The translations under genes and the position numbers were made by a program. The notes beneath the pieces are model-generated. The model was not told the origin of the DNA. It searched no databases and saw only the letters and a program-made list of their open reading frames with translations. Positions 42,669-51,110 of a stretch of 64,000 nt of DNA are shown here, piece after piece. Each line of letters begins with the position of its first letter. Within the stretch, counting starts at the first letter, position 1. The stretch is from Streptomyces sp. H39-S7 (GTDB taxonomy: Bacteria; Actinomycetota; Actinomycetes; Streptomycetales; Streptomycetaceae): positions 53,088 through 117,087 of the forward strand of contig NZ_JAPVLU010000032.1 in NCBI RefSeq assembly GCF_027158205.1, given 5' to 3'.

Positions 42669-44432
42669 TCAGTTGGCCGCGCGGCCCGTCTCGCGCCACA
42701 GCGAGGTGATCGGCAGCCGCCGGTCCTTGCCGAATCCCTTGGCCGAGATCTTGGTGCCCGGCGGGTACTGCCGGCGCTTGTACTCGGCCGTGTCGGTCAT
42801 CTTCAGGATGCGGGTCACCAGTTCCGGGTCGAAGCCCGCGGCGATGATCGCGTCCCGCCCCTGGTCCCGGTCGACGTAGAGCTCCAGCACCCGGTCGAGC
42901 ACGTCGTAGTCGGGCAGTGAGTCGGTGTCGACCTGGCCGGGGCTCAGTTCGGCGCTGGGCGGCTTGCTGATCGAGTTCTCGGGGATCGGCGGGGTCTCGC
43001 CCTTCGCCGCCGCCGACGCGTTCCGCCAGCGGGCGATCCGGAAGACGGTCGTCTTGTAGACGTCCTTGATCGGCCCGTACGCGCCGACCGAGTCGCCGTA
43101 CAGCGTCGAGTAGCCGACGGCCAGCTCGCTCTTGTTGCCCGGCGCGAGCACGATGTGGCCCTCCTGGTTGGAGATGGCCATCAGCATGGTGCCGCGGATC
43201 CGGGACTGCAGGTTCTCCTCGGCGAGGCCGGTGAGCCCCAGCGCCGCCATGTACGCGTCGAACATCGGCGCGATGGAGACCGTCCTGAGGTTCAGCCCGG
43301 TGCGGCGGGCCAGTTCCTCGGCGTCACCGATCGAGTGCTCCGAGGAGTACCGGGACGGCATCGCGACCCCGTACACGTTGGCGGGCCCGACCGCGTCGCA
43401 GGCGATGGCGGCCACCAGCGCGGAGTCGATGCCGCCGGACAGCCCGATCAGCACCGACCGGAAGCCGTTCTTCGTGACGTACGCGCGCAGGCCCGTGACG
43501 AGCGCGGTGTAGATCTCCTCGTCGTCCGCGAGCGGTTCGGCGTACCCGCCGGCCACCTCCGGCTCGTAGCGGGCGACCGGCTCGGAGGAGAGGGTGACGT
43601 GCTCGATCCGCAGGCCGTCGTCCAGGACGCCGGACGGCACCGCGCCCGCGGCGGGCAGGTCCAGGTCCACCAGCACGCAGCCCTCCTCGAACTGCGGAGC
43701 GCGGGTGATGACCTCACCGGCCGCCGAGACGACGATCGAGTCCCCGTCGAAGACCAGCTCGTCCTGGCCGCCGACCATCGCCAGATAGGCGAGGGTGCAG
43801 CCGGCCTCCTGGGCACGCTTGCGCACCAGCTCCAGGCGGGTGTCGTCCTTGTCCCGCTCGTACGGCGAGGCGTTGATCGACAGCAGCAGCCCGGCGCCGG
43901 CGGCGCGGGTGGCGGGCACCCGCCCGCCGTCCTGCCACAGGTCCTCACAGATCGCGAGCGCGACGTCCACGCCGTGCACCCGGATCACCGGGAGGGTGTT
44001 GCCGGCGACGAAGTAGCGGAACTCGTCGAAGACGCCGTAGTTGGGGAGGTGGTGCTTGGAGAAGCGCAGCGCGATCCCGCCGCGGTACAGCACCGCCGCC
44101 GCGTTGCGCGGGGACCCGACGGGCTGCCCGTACCGCGCCTGGTCCTTCTCGCTGCGGTCCAGGTACCCGACGACGACGGGCAGTTCCCCGAAGCCCTCGG
44201 CGGCCAGCCGGCCGGCGAGGTCGGCCAGCGCGGACCGGCTGGCCTCGACGAAGGACGAGCGCAGTGCGAGGTCCTCCACCGGGTAGCCGGTCAGCATCAT
44301 CTCGGGGAACGCCACCAGGTGGGCTCCCCGCTCGGCCGCGTGCCGGGTCCAGTGCACGACGGACTCGGCGTTCCCGGCGATGTCACCGACGCAGGAGTCG
44401 ATCTGATTCAGGGCGAGGCGAAGTTGAGGCAC
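42669..44432 (-). CDS. nadE: Glutamine-hydrolysing NAD+ synthase
   Basis: A 587-residue two-domain enzyme that amidates deamido-NAD with ammonia from glutamine. The N-terminal nitrilase-type domain (about 1-275) has the Glu in AFPEMMLTGYP, Lys in FSKHHLPNYGVFDE and nucleophile Cys in ALAICEDLWQDGG. The C-terminal synthetase domain has the ATP motif GLSGGIDSALVAAI (about 325) and LAPGNKSELAVGYSTLYGD. The start is GTG near a GGGGG run; the weak binding site leaves a small doubt, but the family begins at this point (QLRLALNQI). Confidence 0.95.
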   Translation of the reverse strand: MPQLRLALNQIDSCVGDIAGNAESVVHWTRHAAERGAHLVAFPEMMLTGYPVEDLALRSSFVEASRSALADLAGRLAAEGFGELPVVVGYLDRSEKDQARYGQPVGSPRNAAAVLYRGGIALRFSKHHLPNYGVFDEFRYFVAGNTLPVIRVHGVDVALAICEDLWQDGGRVPATRAAGAGLLLSINASPYERDKDDTRLELVRKRAQEAGCTLAYLAMVGGQDELVFDGDSIVVSAAGEVITRAPQFEEGCVLVDLDLPAAGAVPSGVLDDGLRIEHVTLSSEPVARYEPEVAGGYAEPLADDEEIYTALVTGLRAYVTKNGFRSVLIGLSGGIDSALVAAIACDAVGPANVYGVAMPSRYSSEHSIGDAEELARRTGLNLRTVSIAPMFDAYMAALGLTGLAEENLQSRIRGTMLMAISNQEGHIVLAPGNKSELAVGYSTLYGDSVGAYGPIKDVYKTTVFRIARWRNASAAAKGETPPIPENSISKPPSAELSPGQVDTDSLPDYDVLDRVLELYVDRDQGRDAIIAAGFDPELVTRILKMTDTAEYKRRQYPPGTKISAKGFGKDRRLPITSLWRETGRAAN

Positions 44433-44478
44433 CCCCGCACTGTAATCGTCAGACCGACGCGATGTCCTGCCCGAAAGG

Positions 44479-44512
44479 CGTGTCCGGCGGCACATCGCGC
44501 CGGCCGGACACG
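44479..44512 (-). terminator. Hairpin after the alpha-glucosidase gene
   Basis: CGTGTCCGGC and GCCGGACACG form a perfect 10-bp stem with a 14-nt loop that can pair further (GGC/GCC). It starts 16 bp after the aglA stop on the coding strand and likely ends the maltodextrin transcript. Confidence 0.65.
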
Positions 44513-44527
44513 TCAGGCGACGTCCCG

Positions 44528-46201
44528 TCAGGCGTCCGGTCCGTCCGGGGTCCGCAGCCAGACGGCCGTGTCGGACGGCAGCAGATCGCCGGTGAGCGAC
44601 CCGCTGGACAGCAGGACCGAGGTGCCCGGCGGCAACGCCACGGGCTGCTCCGACAGGTTGACGACACAGGTGAACGCGTCCGTACGGCGGAACGCCAGCA
44701 CACCGGGAACGCTCTCCAGCCAGCGGATCGGGCCGTCCCCCAGACCCGGCTCGGCCGCCCGCAGCCGCAGCGCGAAGCGGTAGAGCTCCAGCATCGAGGA
44801 GGCGTCACCGGTCTGCGCGGCGGCGGTGCGGTCCGCCCAGCCGGCGGGCTGCGGCAGCCACGGCGGCCGCACCGCGCCGTCGGGACTGAAGCCGAACGGG
44901 GACTCCTCGCCCGACCACGGCATCGGCACGCGGCAGCCGTCCCGCCCCGGCACGGTGCCGCCCGAGCGCAGGTACATCGGGTCCTCCAGCCGCTCGGCCG
45001 GTATGTCCTCCACCTCGGGGAGCCCCAGCTCCTCGCCCTGGTAGATGTAGACCGAGCCGGGCAGCGCCAGCGTCAGCAGCGCGGCGGCCCGCGCCCTGCG
45101 GGTGCCGAGCACCAGGTCCGTCGGGGTGCCGTGCGCCTTGGTCGCGAAGTCGAAGCCGGTGTCGGACCGCCCGTAGCGGGTCACGGTACGCGTGACGTCG
45201 TGGTTGCACAGCACCCACGTGACGGGCGCGCCCACCGGCTCGTGCGCGGCGAGCGTCGTGTCGATGGACGCGCGCAGCCGCGCCGCGTCCCAGGGGCACG
45301 ACATGAAGTCGAAGTTGAAGGCGGTGTGCATCTCGTCGTGCCGCAGGTACCGCGCGAACCGCTCGGCGTCGGGCATCCACACCTCGCCGATCAGGGCGCG
45401 GCTGCCGGGGTAGGAGTCGGCGATCCGGCGCCAGGAGCGGTAGATGTCGTGCAGTTCGTCGCGGTCGTCGTAAGGGTGCGGACCGCTCCGGTCCTCGGTC
45501 AGGTCCGGCAGCGCCGGGTCCTTCACGGGCAGGCTGGCGGAGTCGATGCGCACCCCCGCCGCGCCGCGGTCGAACCAGAAGCGGAGCACGTCCTCGTGCT
45601 CGCGCCGGACGTCCGGGTGGTCCCAGTTGAGGTCCGGCTGCTCGCTGTCGAACAGGTGCAGGTACCAGTCGCCGGGGGTGCCGTCATCGTTTACGGTCCG
45701 CGTCCAGGGGACACCGGCGAACTGGGACGGCCAGTTGTTGGGCGGCAGTTCGCCGTGCTCGCCGCGGCCGGGGCGGAACCAGAAGCGCTCCCTGGCCGGG
45801 CTGCCGGGACCGGCCGCCAGCGCCTCGCGGAACCACGGGTGCGCGGACGAGACGTGGTTGGGGACGATGTCGATGATGGTGCGGATCCCCAGGTCCAGTG
45901 CCTCGGAGATGAGCTTCTCGGCCTCGGCCAGGGTGCCGAACACCGGGTCGATGTCCCGGTAGTCCGCGACGTCGTAGCCGCCGTCGAACATGGGGGAGGG
46001 GTACCAGGGGTTGAACCAGAGGGCGTCGACGCCCAGTTCGCCGAGGTACGGCAGCTTGGCCCGGACACCGGCGAGGTCTCCGATCCCGTCGCCGTTGCCG
46101 TCGGCGAAACTACGCGGGTACACCTGGTAAATGACCGCGTTGCGCCACCAGTCGCCCGAGGCGGAGTGGTGGTCGGAGACGGGCGGGCGGGTGTCTGCCA
46201 C
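44528..46201 (-). CDS. aglA: GH13 alpha-glucosidase
   Basis: A 557-residue glycoside hydrolase family 13 enzyme that hydrolyses maltodextrins or isomaltose-type oligosaccharides. The four GH13 regions are visible: DIVPNHVSS, GVRIDSAS (nucleophile Asp about 216), LIGEVWMPD (acid Glu about 257) and VLCNHDVTRTVTRYG (stabilising Asp about 320). No signal peptide is seen, so it acts in the cytoplasm on imported sugar. The start is GTG after AAGGACG. It is the last gene of the malE-malF-malG series, after a 108-bp spacer. Confidence 0.92.
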   Translation of the reverse strand: MADTRPPVSDHHSASGDWWRNAVIYQVYPRSFADGNGDGIGDLAGVRAKLPYLGELGVDALWFNPWYPSPMFDGGYDVADYRDIDPVFGTLAEAEKLISEALDLGIRTIIDIVPNHVSSAHPWFREALAAGPGSPARERFWFRPGRGEHGELPPNNWPSQFAGVPWTRTVNDDGTPGDWYLHLFDSEQPDLNWDHPDVRREHEDVLRFWFDRGAAGVRIDSASLPVKDPALPDLTEDRSGPHPYDDRDELHDIYRSWRRIADSYPGSRALIGEVWMPDAERFARYLRHDEMHTAFNFDFMSCPWDAARLRASIDTTLAAHEPVGAPVTWVLCNHDVTRTVTRYGRSDTGFDFATKAHGTPTDLVLGTRRARAAALLTLALPGSVYIYQGEELGLPEVEDIPAERLEDPMYLRSGGTVPGRDGCRVPMPWSGEESPFGFSPDGAVRPPWLPQPAGWADRTAAAQTGDASSMLELYRFALRLRAAEPGLGDGPIRWLESVPGVLAFRRTDAFTCVVNLSEQPVALPPGTSVLLSSGSLTGDLLPSDTAVWLRTPDGPDA

Positions 46202-46229
46202 GGAGACGTCCTTTCGGGCAGGAGGGACC

Positions 46230-46275
46230 CCGCCGCCGGCCTTTCAGCGGGGATGGGGCATGGGACCGGCGGCGG
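46230..46275 (-). promoter_or_regulatory. Inverted repeat in the malG-aglA spacer
   Basis: CCGCCGCCGG (46230-46239) and CCGGCGGCGG (46266-46275) are perfect inverted 10-mers separated by 26 bases. A stem-loop here could lower aglA expression relative to the transporter genes. Confidence 0.4.
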
Positions 46276-46309
46276 AGTTCTGAGGGGTGCAGTCCTGGCG
46301 AAGCGCTGG

Positions 46310-47200
46310 TCAGCCCTTGAGGCTGCCCGCGGTCAGGCCGGACATGATGTTGCGCTGGAAGAGCAGGAAGATGGCGATCGTCGGCAGGGCGGAGATGGCC
46401 AGCGCGGCGATGAGGACGTTCTGCGGCACGCCCTGCGAGAGGGAGTTGATCCCGATGTTGATCGGCTGCTTGTCCGTGTCGGGCTGCACGAGCATCGGCC
46501 AGAGGAAGTCCTTCCACACGTTGACCACCGCGAAGATGGACACCACACCGAGGATCGGCCGGGACATCGGCAGCACGATCGACCACAGGGTCCGCAGCGG
46601 ACTGGCCCCGTCGATCGCGGCCGCCGACATCAGGTCCTCGGGGATCGAGTCGAAGAACCGCTTCAGCAGGAAGATGTTGAACCCGTTGGCGACGGTGGGC
46701 AGCCAGATCGCCCAGGGGGTGCCGATCAGGTTGATGTGCAGCAGCGGCAGGTCGAGCACGGTCAGGTACTGCGGCACGATCAGCACGGCGGCCGGGATCA
46801 TCAGCGTGGCCAGCATCATGGCGAGGATCAGGTTCCCCAGCACCGGCCGCAGCTTGGAGATGGCGTAGGCCGCGGCGACGTCGAAGACCAGCTGGAAGGC
46901 GAGTGCGCCGAACGCGTAGTACATCGTGTTGAACAGCAGCCGGGCGATCTTCAGCTGGCTCCACGCCGTTTTGTAGGTCTCCGGCTTCGGGTCCTTCGGG
47001 AAGAGCGTCGGTGGATTCTGGAGGACTTCCTGCGCGGATTTGAAACCGCCGGAGACCATCCAGTAGAGCGGCCCCAGGAAGACCAGGGTGAAGACCACGA
47101 TGGTCAGGGTGAGAACGGTCCAGTAGATGATTTTTCCGTGCGGCCTGTTCAGCGCGGCCGAGGATATGAGGGTGCGCTGCTGAGGCTGGTTCGCTGCCAT
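46310..47200 (-). CDS. malG: Maltodextrin ABC transporter permease MalG
   Basis: A 296-residue permease with six hydrophobic helices. The EAA-type loop that contacts the ATPase is SAAAIDGASPLRTLWSIVLPMSRP (about 190-214). The C-terminus (PTIAIFLLFQRNIMSGLTAGSLKG) is typical of MalG-like subunits. It pairs with the MalF-like permease 16 bp upstream and the MalE binding protein. No ATPase gene is nearby, which fits the shared MsiK ATPase of Streptomyces. Confidence 0.92.
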   Translation of the reverse strand: MAANQPQQRTLISSAALNRPHGKIIYWTVLTLTIVVFTLVFLGPLYWMVSGGFKSAQEVLQNPPTLFPKDPKPETYKTAWSQLKIARLLFNTMYYAFGALAFQLVFDVAAAYAISKLRPVLGNLILAMMLATLMIPAAVLIVPQYLTVLDLPLLHINLIGTPWAIWLPTVANGFNIFLLKRFFDSIPEDLMSAAAIDGASPLRTLWSIVLPMSRPILGVVSIFAVVNVWKDFLWPMLVQPDTDKQPINIGINSLSQGVPQNVLIAALAISALPTIAIFLLFQRNIMSGLTAGSLKG

Positions 47201-47215
47201 GTCCTTCTCCCCGTC

Positions 47216-48193
47216 CTAGTCGCTGTCGCGGCTGAGCCGCGCGTACAGGCCGGAGAATCCGCCGAGTACCACCAGCATGATGAGTCCGAGCGCGGAGGCG
47301 CTGCCGAAGTTGTCGTAGCGGAACGCGTACTGGTACACCATGTAGACCACGGTTCCGGTGGAGTTCTCGGGTCCCGCGCCGCCGGTGAGCAGATAGACGT
47401 TGGTGAACTCCTGCATCGTCGCGACGATCTGGAGCAGGAGCATCAGCGACAGGATCGGCCTGGTCTGCGGGATCGTGATGTGCCAGATCTTGCTCAGCAG
47501 TCCGGCCCCGTCCAGGTCGGCGGCTTCGTACAGCTCACCCGGCACGTTCTGGAGTGCGGCCAGGTAGATGAGGGTGGCGCCGCCGGCGCTCATCCAGGTG
47601 GCAGCGATCACCACCGAGATCATCGCGGTGCCGGACGAGTCCAGCCAGGCCTGTTCCGGCAGGTGCAGGAAATGCAGGATGTGGTTGAAGAGGCCGTATT
47701 CGGGGTTGTAGAAGTACTTGAAGAGCAGCACTCCGGCGACCGGCGGCAGCATCACCGGCAGATACACCAGGATGCGCAGATAGGCCTGTGCGTGCCGGAA
47801 TTCGTTGAGCACGATGGCGATGACGAACGGCACCGCGAATCCGATCACCAGCGCGTACAGCGTGAACTGCATCGTGTTGCGCCAGGCCGGCCAGAATCCC
47901 GGGTCGTTCCAGACGGTTTCGAGGTTCTTCCAGCCCACCCAGGTGGTCTCGCCGCGCTTGGTCTTCTGGAAGCTCATGATGACTTCGCGGACCATCGGAT
48001 ACCAGGAGAAGAATCCGAAGCAGAGGACCGCTCCGATCATGAACGCATGCGCCTGCAGATCACGGCGCAGTCTCCGGCCGAACCCCGCGCGGGCGTTCTC
48101 GTCCGGAAGGCCCGGGCGGCGCCGGGAACCCCTCGGCGAACCATGCCCGGAACCGCGTTTGGCCTTGTTGTGGGAGACGGTGGTCGCCGCCAT
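47216..48193 (-). CDS. malF: Maltodextrin ABC transporter permease MalF
   Basis: A 325-residue permease. A basic, Gly/Arg-rich N-terminus of about 45 residues precedes six hydrophobic helices. The EAA loop is YEAADLDGAGLLSKIWHITIPQTRP (about 218-242). It forms the membrane channel with MalG. The start ATG is preceded by AGGAGTT-like bases on the coding strand. It follows malE by 112 bp that contain a very stable hairpin. Confidence 0.92.
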   Translation of the reverse strand: MAATTVSHNKAKRGSGHGSPRGSRRRPGLPDENARAGFGRRLRRDLQAHAFMIGAVLCFGFFSWYPMVREVIMSFQKTKRGETTWVGWKNLETVWNDPGFWPAWRNTMQFTLYALVIGFAVPFVIAIVLNEFRHAQAYLRILVYLPVMLPPVAGVLLFKYFYNPEYGLFNHILHFLHLPEQAWLDSSGTAMISVVIAATWMSAGGATLIYLAALQNVPGELYEAADLDGAGLLSKIWHITIPQTRPILSLMLLLQIVATMQEFTNVYLLTGGAGPENSTGTVVYMVYQYAFRYDNFGSASALGLIMLVVLGGFSGLYARLSRDSD

Positions 48194-48269
48194 AGGAACT
48201 CCTCGACTGGGGCCGGGGGCACCCCCCGGTGGACACAGCGACTACTGATCGGCGGACGGTTGCCGCGGC

Positions 48270-48299
48270 GCGGGGGCCGGCGCTTGGGCCGGCCCCCGC
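48270..48299 (-). terminator. 12-bp perfect stem-loop between malE and malF
   Basis: GCGGGGGCCGGC and GCCGGCCCCCGC pair perfectly around a 6-nt loop (GCTTGG), seven bases after the malE stop. It probably acts as a partial terminator or 3'-end stabiliser, so the binding protein is made in excess over the permeases. Confidence 0.75.
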
Positions 48300-48305
48300 T
48301 CGCTG

Positions 48306-49706
48306 CTACTGGCTGGCGGCCAGCAACGTGTTGACCTGCGTCTCAGCGGTGGAGAGGAGCTTGCCGATGTCGGCGCTCTTGTTGGTCAGCGCGCCGGACA
48401 TCGCGTTGTCCAGCACCGTGTAGATCTTCTGGGCGTTCGGCGGCTCGGGCTTCACCGGGACCTGGGCGGCAACGTAGGTGGCGAAGTTGTCCACCGGTAC
48501 GGTCGCGTTCGCGGTCTTGGTGGAGGTGTCCTTGTCCTTCGACGCACCGGTGAAGAAGAACGGCTGCGGCAGTCCGACCGGGATGCCGTCCGTCTTGTTG
48601 CGGGGGTAGTTGAACTGGCCCTTCTCCAGGGTCAGGAACTTGAAGTTGACCCAGGCGATGCCGGCCTTGATCTGGTCGGGCGAGGCCGACTTCTTGAACA
48701 TGTAGTCGGCGCCGCCGAACAGCGAGGTCTTGCCGCCGGGGATCGGCGCCATGCCGAGGTCCTCGAACTTGGCCTGGTACTGCTGGACGACGAGCGGGAT
48801 GTCGTCGGGAGCGCCGACGTACATACCGACCTTGCTGGTGCCCATGGCCTTCTGGACGTCGCCCCACGCGAGTCCGGGGGTCGCGGGCATGCTGTTGTCG
48901 GTGAAGCGCATGTCGTGCAGCGCCTGCAGGAGCGTCTTGCCCTCGGCGGTGTTGAAGGCGGCCTTCTTGCCGTCCTCCGAGGTCACCTGCCCGCCGAGCC
49001 CGTACAGCTCCGAGGTGAAGTGCCAACCGCCCTGGTTGCCGCCGGCGTTCTCGATGAAGCCGTGGACGCCCTGGCTGCCCAGCTTGTCCTGGATCTGCTT
49101 GGCCGCGGCCCGCACGCCCTCCCAGGTGGTCGGGGGCTTGTTGGGGTCGAGGCCGGCCTGGGTGAAGATCTTGCGGTTGTAGATCAGGCCCATCTGGTAG
49201 TTCGAGGTCGGCAGGCCGTACAGCTTGCCCCCGTCCTTCAGCACGTTCAGGACGTTGGGGTCGATGTCGTTGAGGTTCGGGACGGTCTCCGGCGTGACGT
49301 ACGCCGTGATGTCAGCGGCCTGACCCGCGTCCAGCACCTGGTCCTTGTCGGTCATGTACGTGTAGAAGGTGTCGGTTTGCGTTCCGCCCTTCATCATGGC
49401 CGTGAACTTCGCCGGATCCTCGCAAGGGAAGGCGTCCTTGCTGTTCACCGTGACGTTCGGGTAGAGCACCTTGAACGCGGCTATGTCGTCGGCCCACTGC
49501 TTGCGCTCGGCCGCCTTCGTGGTGGGCGGCTGGCAGTCGACGGTGATGGAGACCTTGGTGCTCGGATCCAGCTTGGCGCTCACGCTCTTGTCGCCCGAGC
49601 CGGGGTCCTTCGCGCTGTCCTTGCTGTCCGAACAGGCCGCGGCGGTCATACCGACGCCGGCGACCAGAATGACGGCCACCAGCGTCCGGTAGCGGTTTGT
49701 CTTCAT
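48306..49706 (-). CDS. malE: Maltodextrin-binding lipoprotein MalE
   Basis: A 466-residue extracellular solute-binding protein (family 1). The signal peptide (VAVILVAGVGMTAAAC) ends at a lipobox with Cys near residue 25. A Ser/Lys/Asp linker follows, then the two-lobe binding fold with typical segments (VNSKDAFPCEDPAKFTAMM, LYGLPTSNYQMGLIYNRKIF, AFNTAEGKTLL). It captures maltodextrins for MalFG. The assignment to maltodextrin rests on the linked malR-type regulator and alpha-glucosidase; another oligosaccharide is possible. Confidence 0.87.
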   Translation of the reverse strand: MKTNRYRTLVAVILVAGVGMTAAACSDSKDSAKDPGSGDKSVSAKLDPSTKVSITVDCQPPTTKAAERKQWADDIAAFKVLYPNVTVNSKDAFPCEDPAKFTAMMKGGTQTDTFYTYMTDKDQVLDAGQAADITAYVTPETVPNLNDIDPNVLNVLKDGGKLYGLPTSNYQMGLIYNRKIFTQAGLDPNKPPTTWEGVRAAAKQIQDKLGSQGVHGFIENAGGNQGGWHFTSELYGLGGQVTSEDGKKAAFNTAEGKTLLQALHDMRFTDNSMPATPGLAWGDVQKAMGTSKVGMYVGAPDDIPLVVQQYQAKFEDLGMAPIPGGKTSLFGGADYMFKKSASPDQIKAGIAWVNFKFLTLEKGQFNYPRNKTDGIPVGLPQPFFFTGASKDKDTSTKTANATVPVDNFATYVAAQVPVKPEPPNAQKIYTVLDNAMSGALTNKSADIGKLLSTAETQVNTLLAASQ

Positions 49707-49840
49707 TGATCAACCCTTCCCCTGAACCACTGCGCGACGATGCTCCGCGCTCTGAGATCTGCGAACCCTGCGCGGTTGCGTGGCGCGGGGTGTGCGCCGC
49801 CGTCTCGGGTGGGCTCAAGGTACTGAACCCGATAGATGTC

Positions 49841-49866
49841 CGCAAGATTTCGCGCGAAGCTCGCAA
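49841..49866 (-). promoter_or_regulatory. Candidate MalR operator region upstream of malE
   Basis: CGCAAGATTTCGCGCGAAG followed by CTCGCAAA contains a palindromic TTCGCGCGAA core and GCAAG/TCGCAAA half-sites like those of the perfect repeat before malR. It lies about 135-160 bp before the malE start in a 251-bp spacer that has no other feature. Confidence 0.4.
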
Positions 49867-49957
49867 AGACACGACTTGATTACGAAGCTGTTTCTCAGTC
49901 AGTGGTGTCGGGGAGGGTTGCCAACGACTGCCGGGGCCGGGACGTGCGGAATACGGG

Positions 49958-51007
49958 CTACCGCGTGGCCGCTTCCACCCCCGGCTGCTGGGGATGCGCG
50001 GCCCGCGGCACGGGGCCCGTGGAACCGCGTACGACGAGCTCGGGTTCGAAGAGCAGCTCGTCGTGGTCGACTGGGGTGCCGCTGATCTGGCCGCTGAGCA
50101 GGTCGACGGCGGCCCGGCCCATCGCCTCGATGGGCTGACGGACGGTCGTGAGCGGCGGATCGATGCAATTCATGAACATCGAGTCGTCGTAGCCGATGAC
50201 CGAGAAGTCCTGCGGCACCGACAGCCCGCGGCGGCGGGCGGACCGGATGGCGCCCAGCGCGATCGGGTCGCTGGCGCAGATGACGGCGGTGACGCCGCGC
50301 TGGATCAGCCGGCTGGCCGCGGCCTGCCCGCCCTCCAGCGTGAACAGCGCGTGTTCGACGGCGGTGTCGGGGAGTTCGCCGCCGCGCGCCCCGATCCAGC
50401 GGCGGGCCGCGGCGAGCTTGCGCTGCGACGGCACATGGTCGGGCGGGCCCAGGATCAGGCCGATCCGCTCATGGCCGAGCGATGCGAGGTGCGTCATCCC
50501 CTGCTCCACGGCGACGGCGTCGTCGCAGGACACCCGCGGGAAGTCGAGATGATCGATGGCGGCGTTCATCAGCACGGTGGGCAGATTGCGCTCGGCGAGC
50601 CGGGCGTAGTGCTCGTGCGACGACTCGGCCTGCGCGTACAGGCCGCCGAAGAAGATCGCCCCGGAGACGTGCTGCTGCAGCAGCAACTCCACGTAATCGG
50701 CCTCGGACACCCCGCCGACGGTCTGGGTGCAGAGCACAGGGGTGAACCCCTGTTGCGCCAGGGCCCCGCCGACCACCTCGGCGAAGGCGGGGAAGATCGG
50801 ATTGGAAAGCTCCGGGAGAACGAGCCCGACAAGCCGGGCACGCTCCCCGCGCAGCTGGGTCGGTCGTTCGTAACCGAGCACATCGAGTGCGGTCAGCACT
50901 GCGGCTCTGGTCGCATCGGAGACTCCGGGCTTCCCGTTCAGCACTCGGCTGACGGTCGCCTCGCTCACCCCGACCTTCTTTGCCACCGTGGCAAGTCGTC
51001 GTGTCAT
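49958..51007 (-). CDS. malR: LacI-family maltodextrin regulator MalR
   Basis: A 349-residue LacI/GalR regulator. The N-terminal helix-turn-helix and hinge read LATVAKKVGVSEATVSRVLNGKPGVSDATR (about 4-33), followed by a periplasmic-binding-protein-like effector domain (VGLVLPELSNPIFPAF, ICASDPIALGAIRSARRRGLSVPQDFSVIGYDDS). The start was set at the ATG just before the helix-turn-helix; a longer frame adds 31 cysteine-containing residues unlike the family. In Streptomyces, MalR represses the malEFG genes in the absence of maltose. Confidence 0.88.
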   Translation of the reverse strand: MTRRLATVAKKVGVSEATVSRVLNGKPGVSDATRAAVLTALDVLGYERPTQLRGERARLVGLVLPELSNPIFPAFAEVVGGALAQQGFTPVLCTQTVGGVSEADYVELLLQQHVSGAIFFGGLYAQAESSHEHYARLAERNLPTVLMNAAIDHLDFPRVSCDDAVAVEQGMTHLASLGHERIGLILGPPDHVPSQRKLAAARRWIGARGGELPDTAVEHALFTLEGGQAAASRLIQRGVTAVICASDPIALGAIRSARRRGLSVPQDFSVIGYDDSMFMNCIDPPLTTVRQPIEAMGRAAVDLLSGQISGTPVDHDELLFEPELVVRGSTGPVPRAAHPQQPGVEAATR

Positions 51008-51030
51008 GCCGTCAACTCTAGTACAGGTTA

Positions 51031-51045
51031 CGCAAGTTTCTTGCG
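51031..51045. promoter_or_regulatory. LacI-type operator upstream of malR
   Basis: CGCAAGTTTCTTGCG is a 6-3-6 perfect inverted repeat, 24 bp upstream of the malR ATG. Further half-sites (TTTGCGCC and CCTGCAAGG) follow within 30 bp. The form and place suit MalR autoregulation. Confidence 0.65.
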
Positions 51046-51110
51046 GGAAATTTGCGCCAATCCTGCAAGGTTCGGTGTCCGGGAGATCACTCCCGGACAC
51101 CGGGGATCCG

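Noticed and set aside
44264..48334. A 1356-codon open frame on the + strand opposite the maltodextrin genes
   Set aside because: Long antisense frames are expected in high-GC DNA. The translated product is Arg/Gly/Val-rich with no domain, and the minus strand encodes clear mal proteins.
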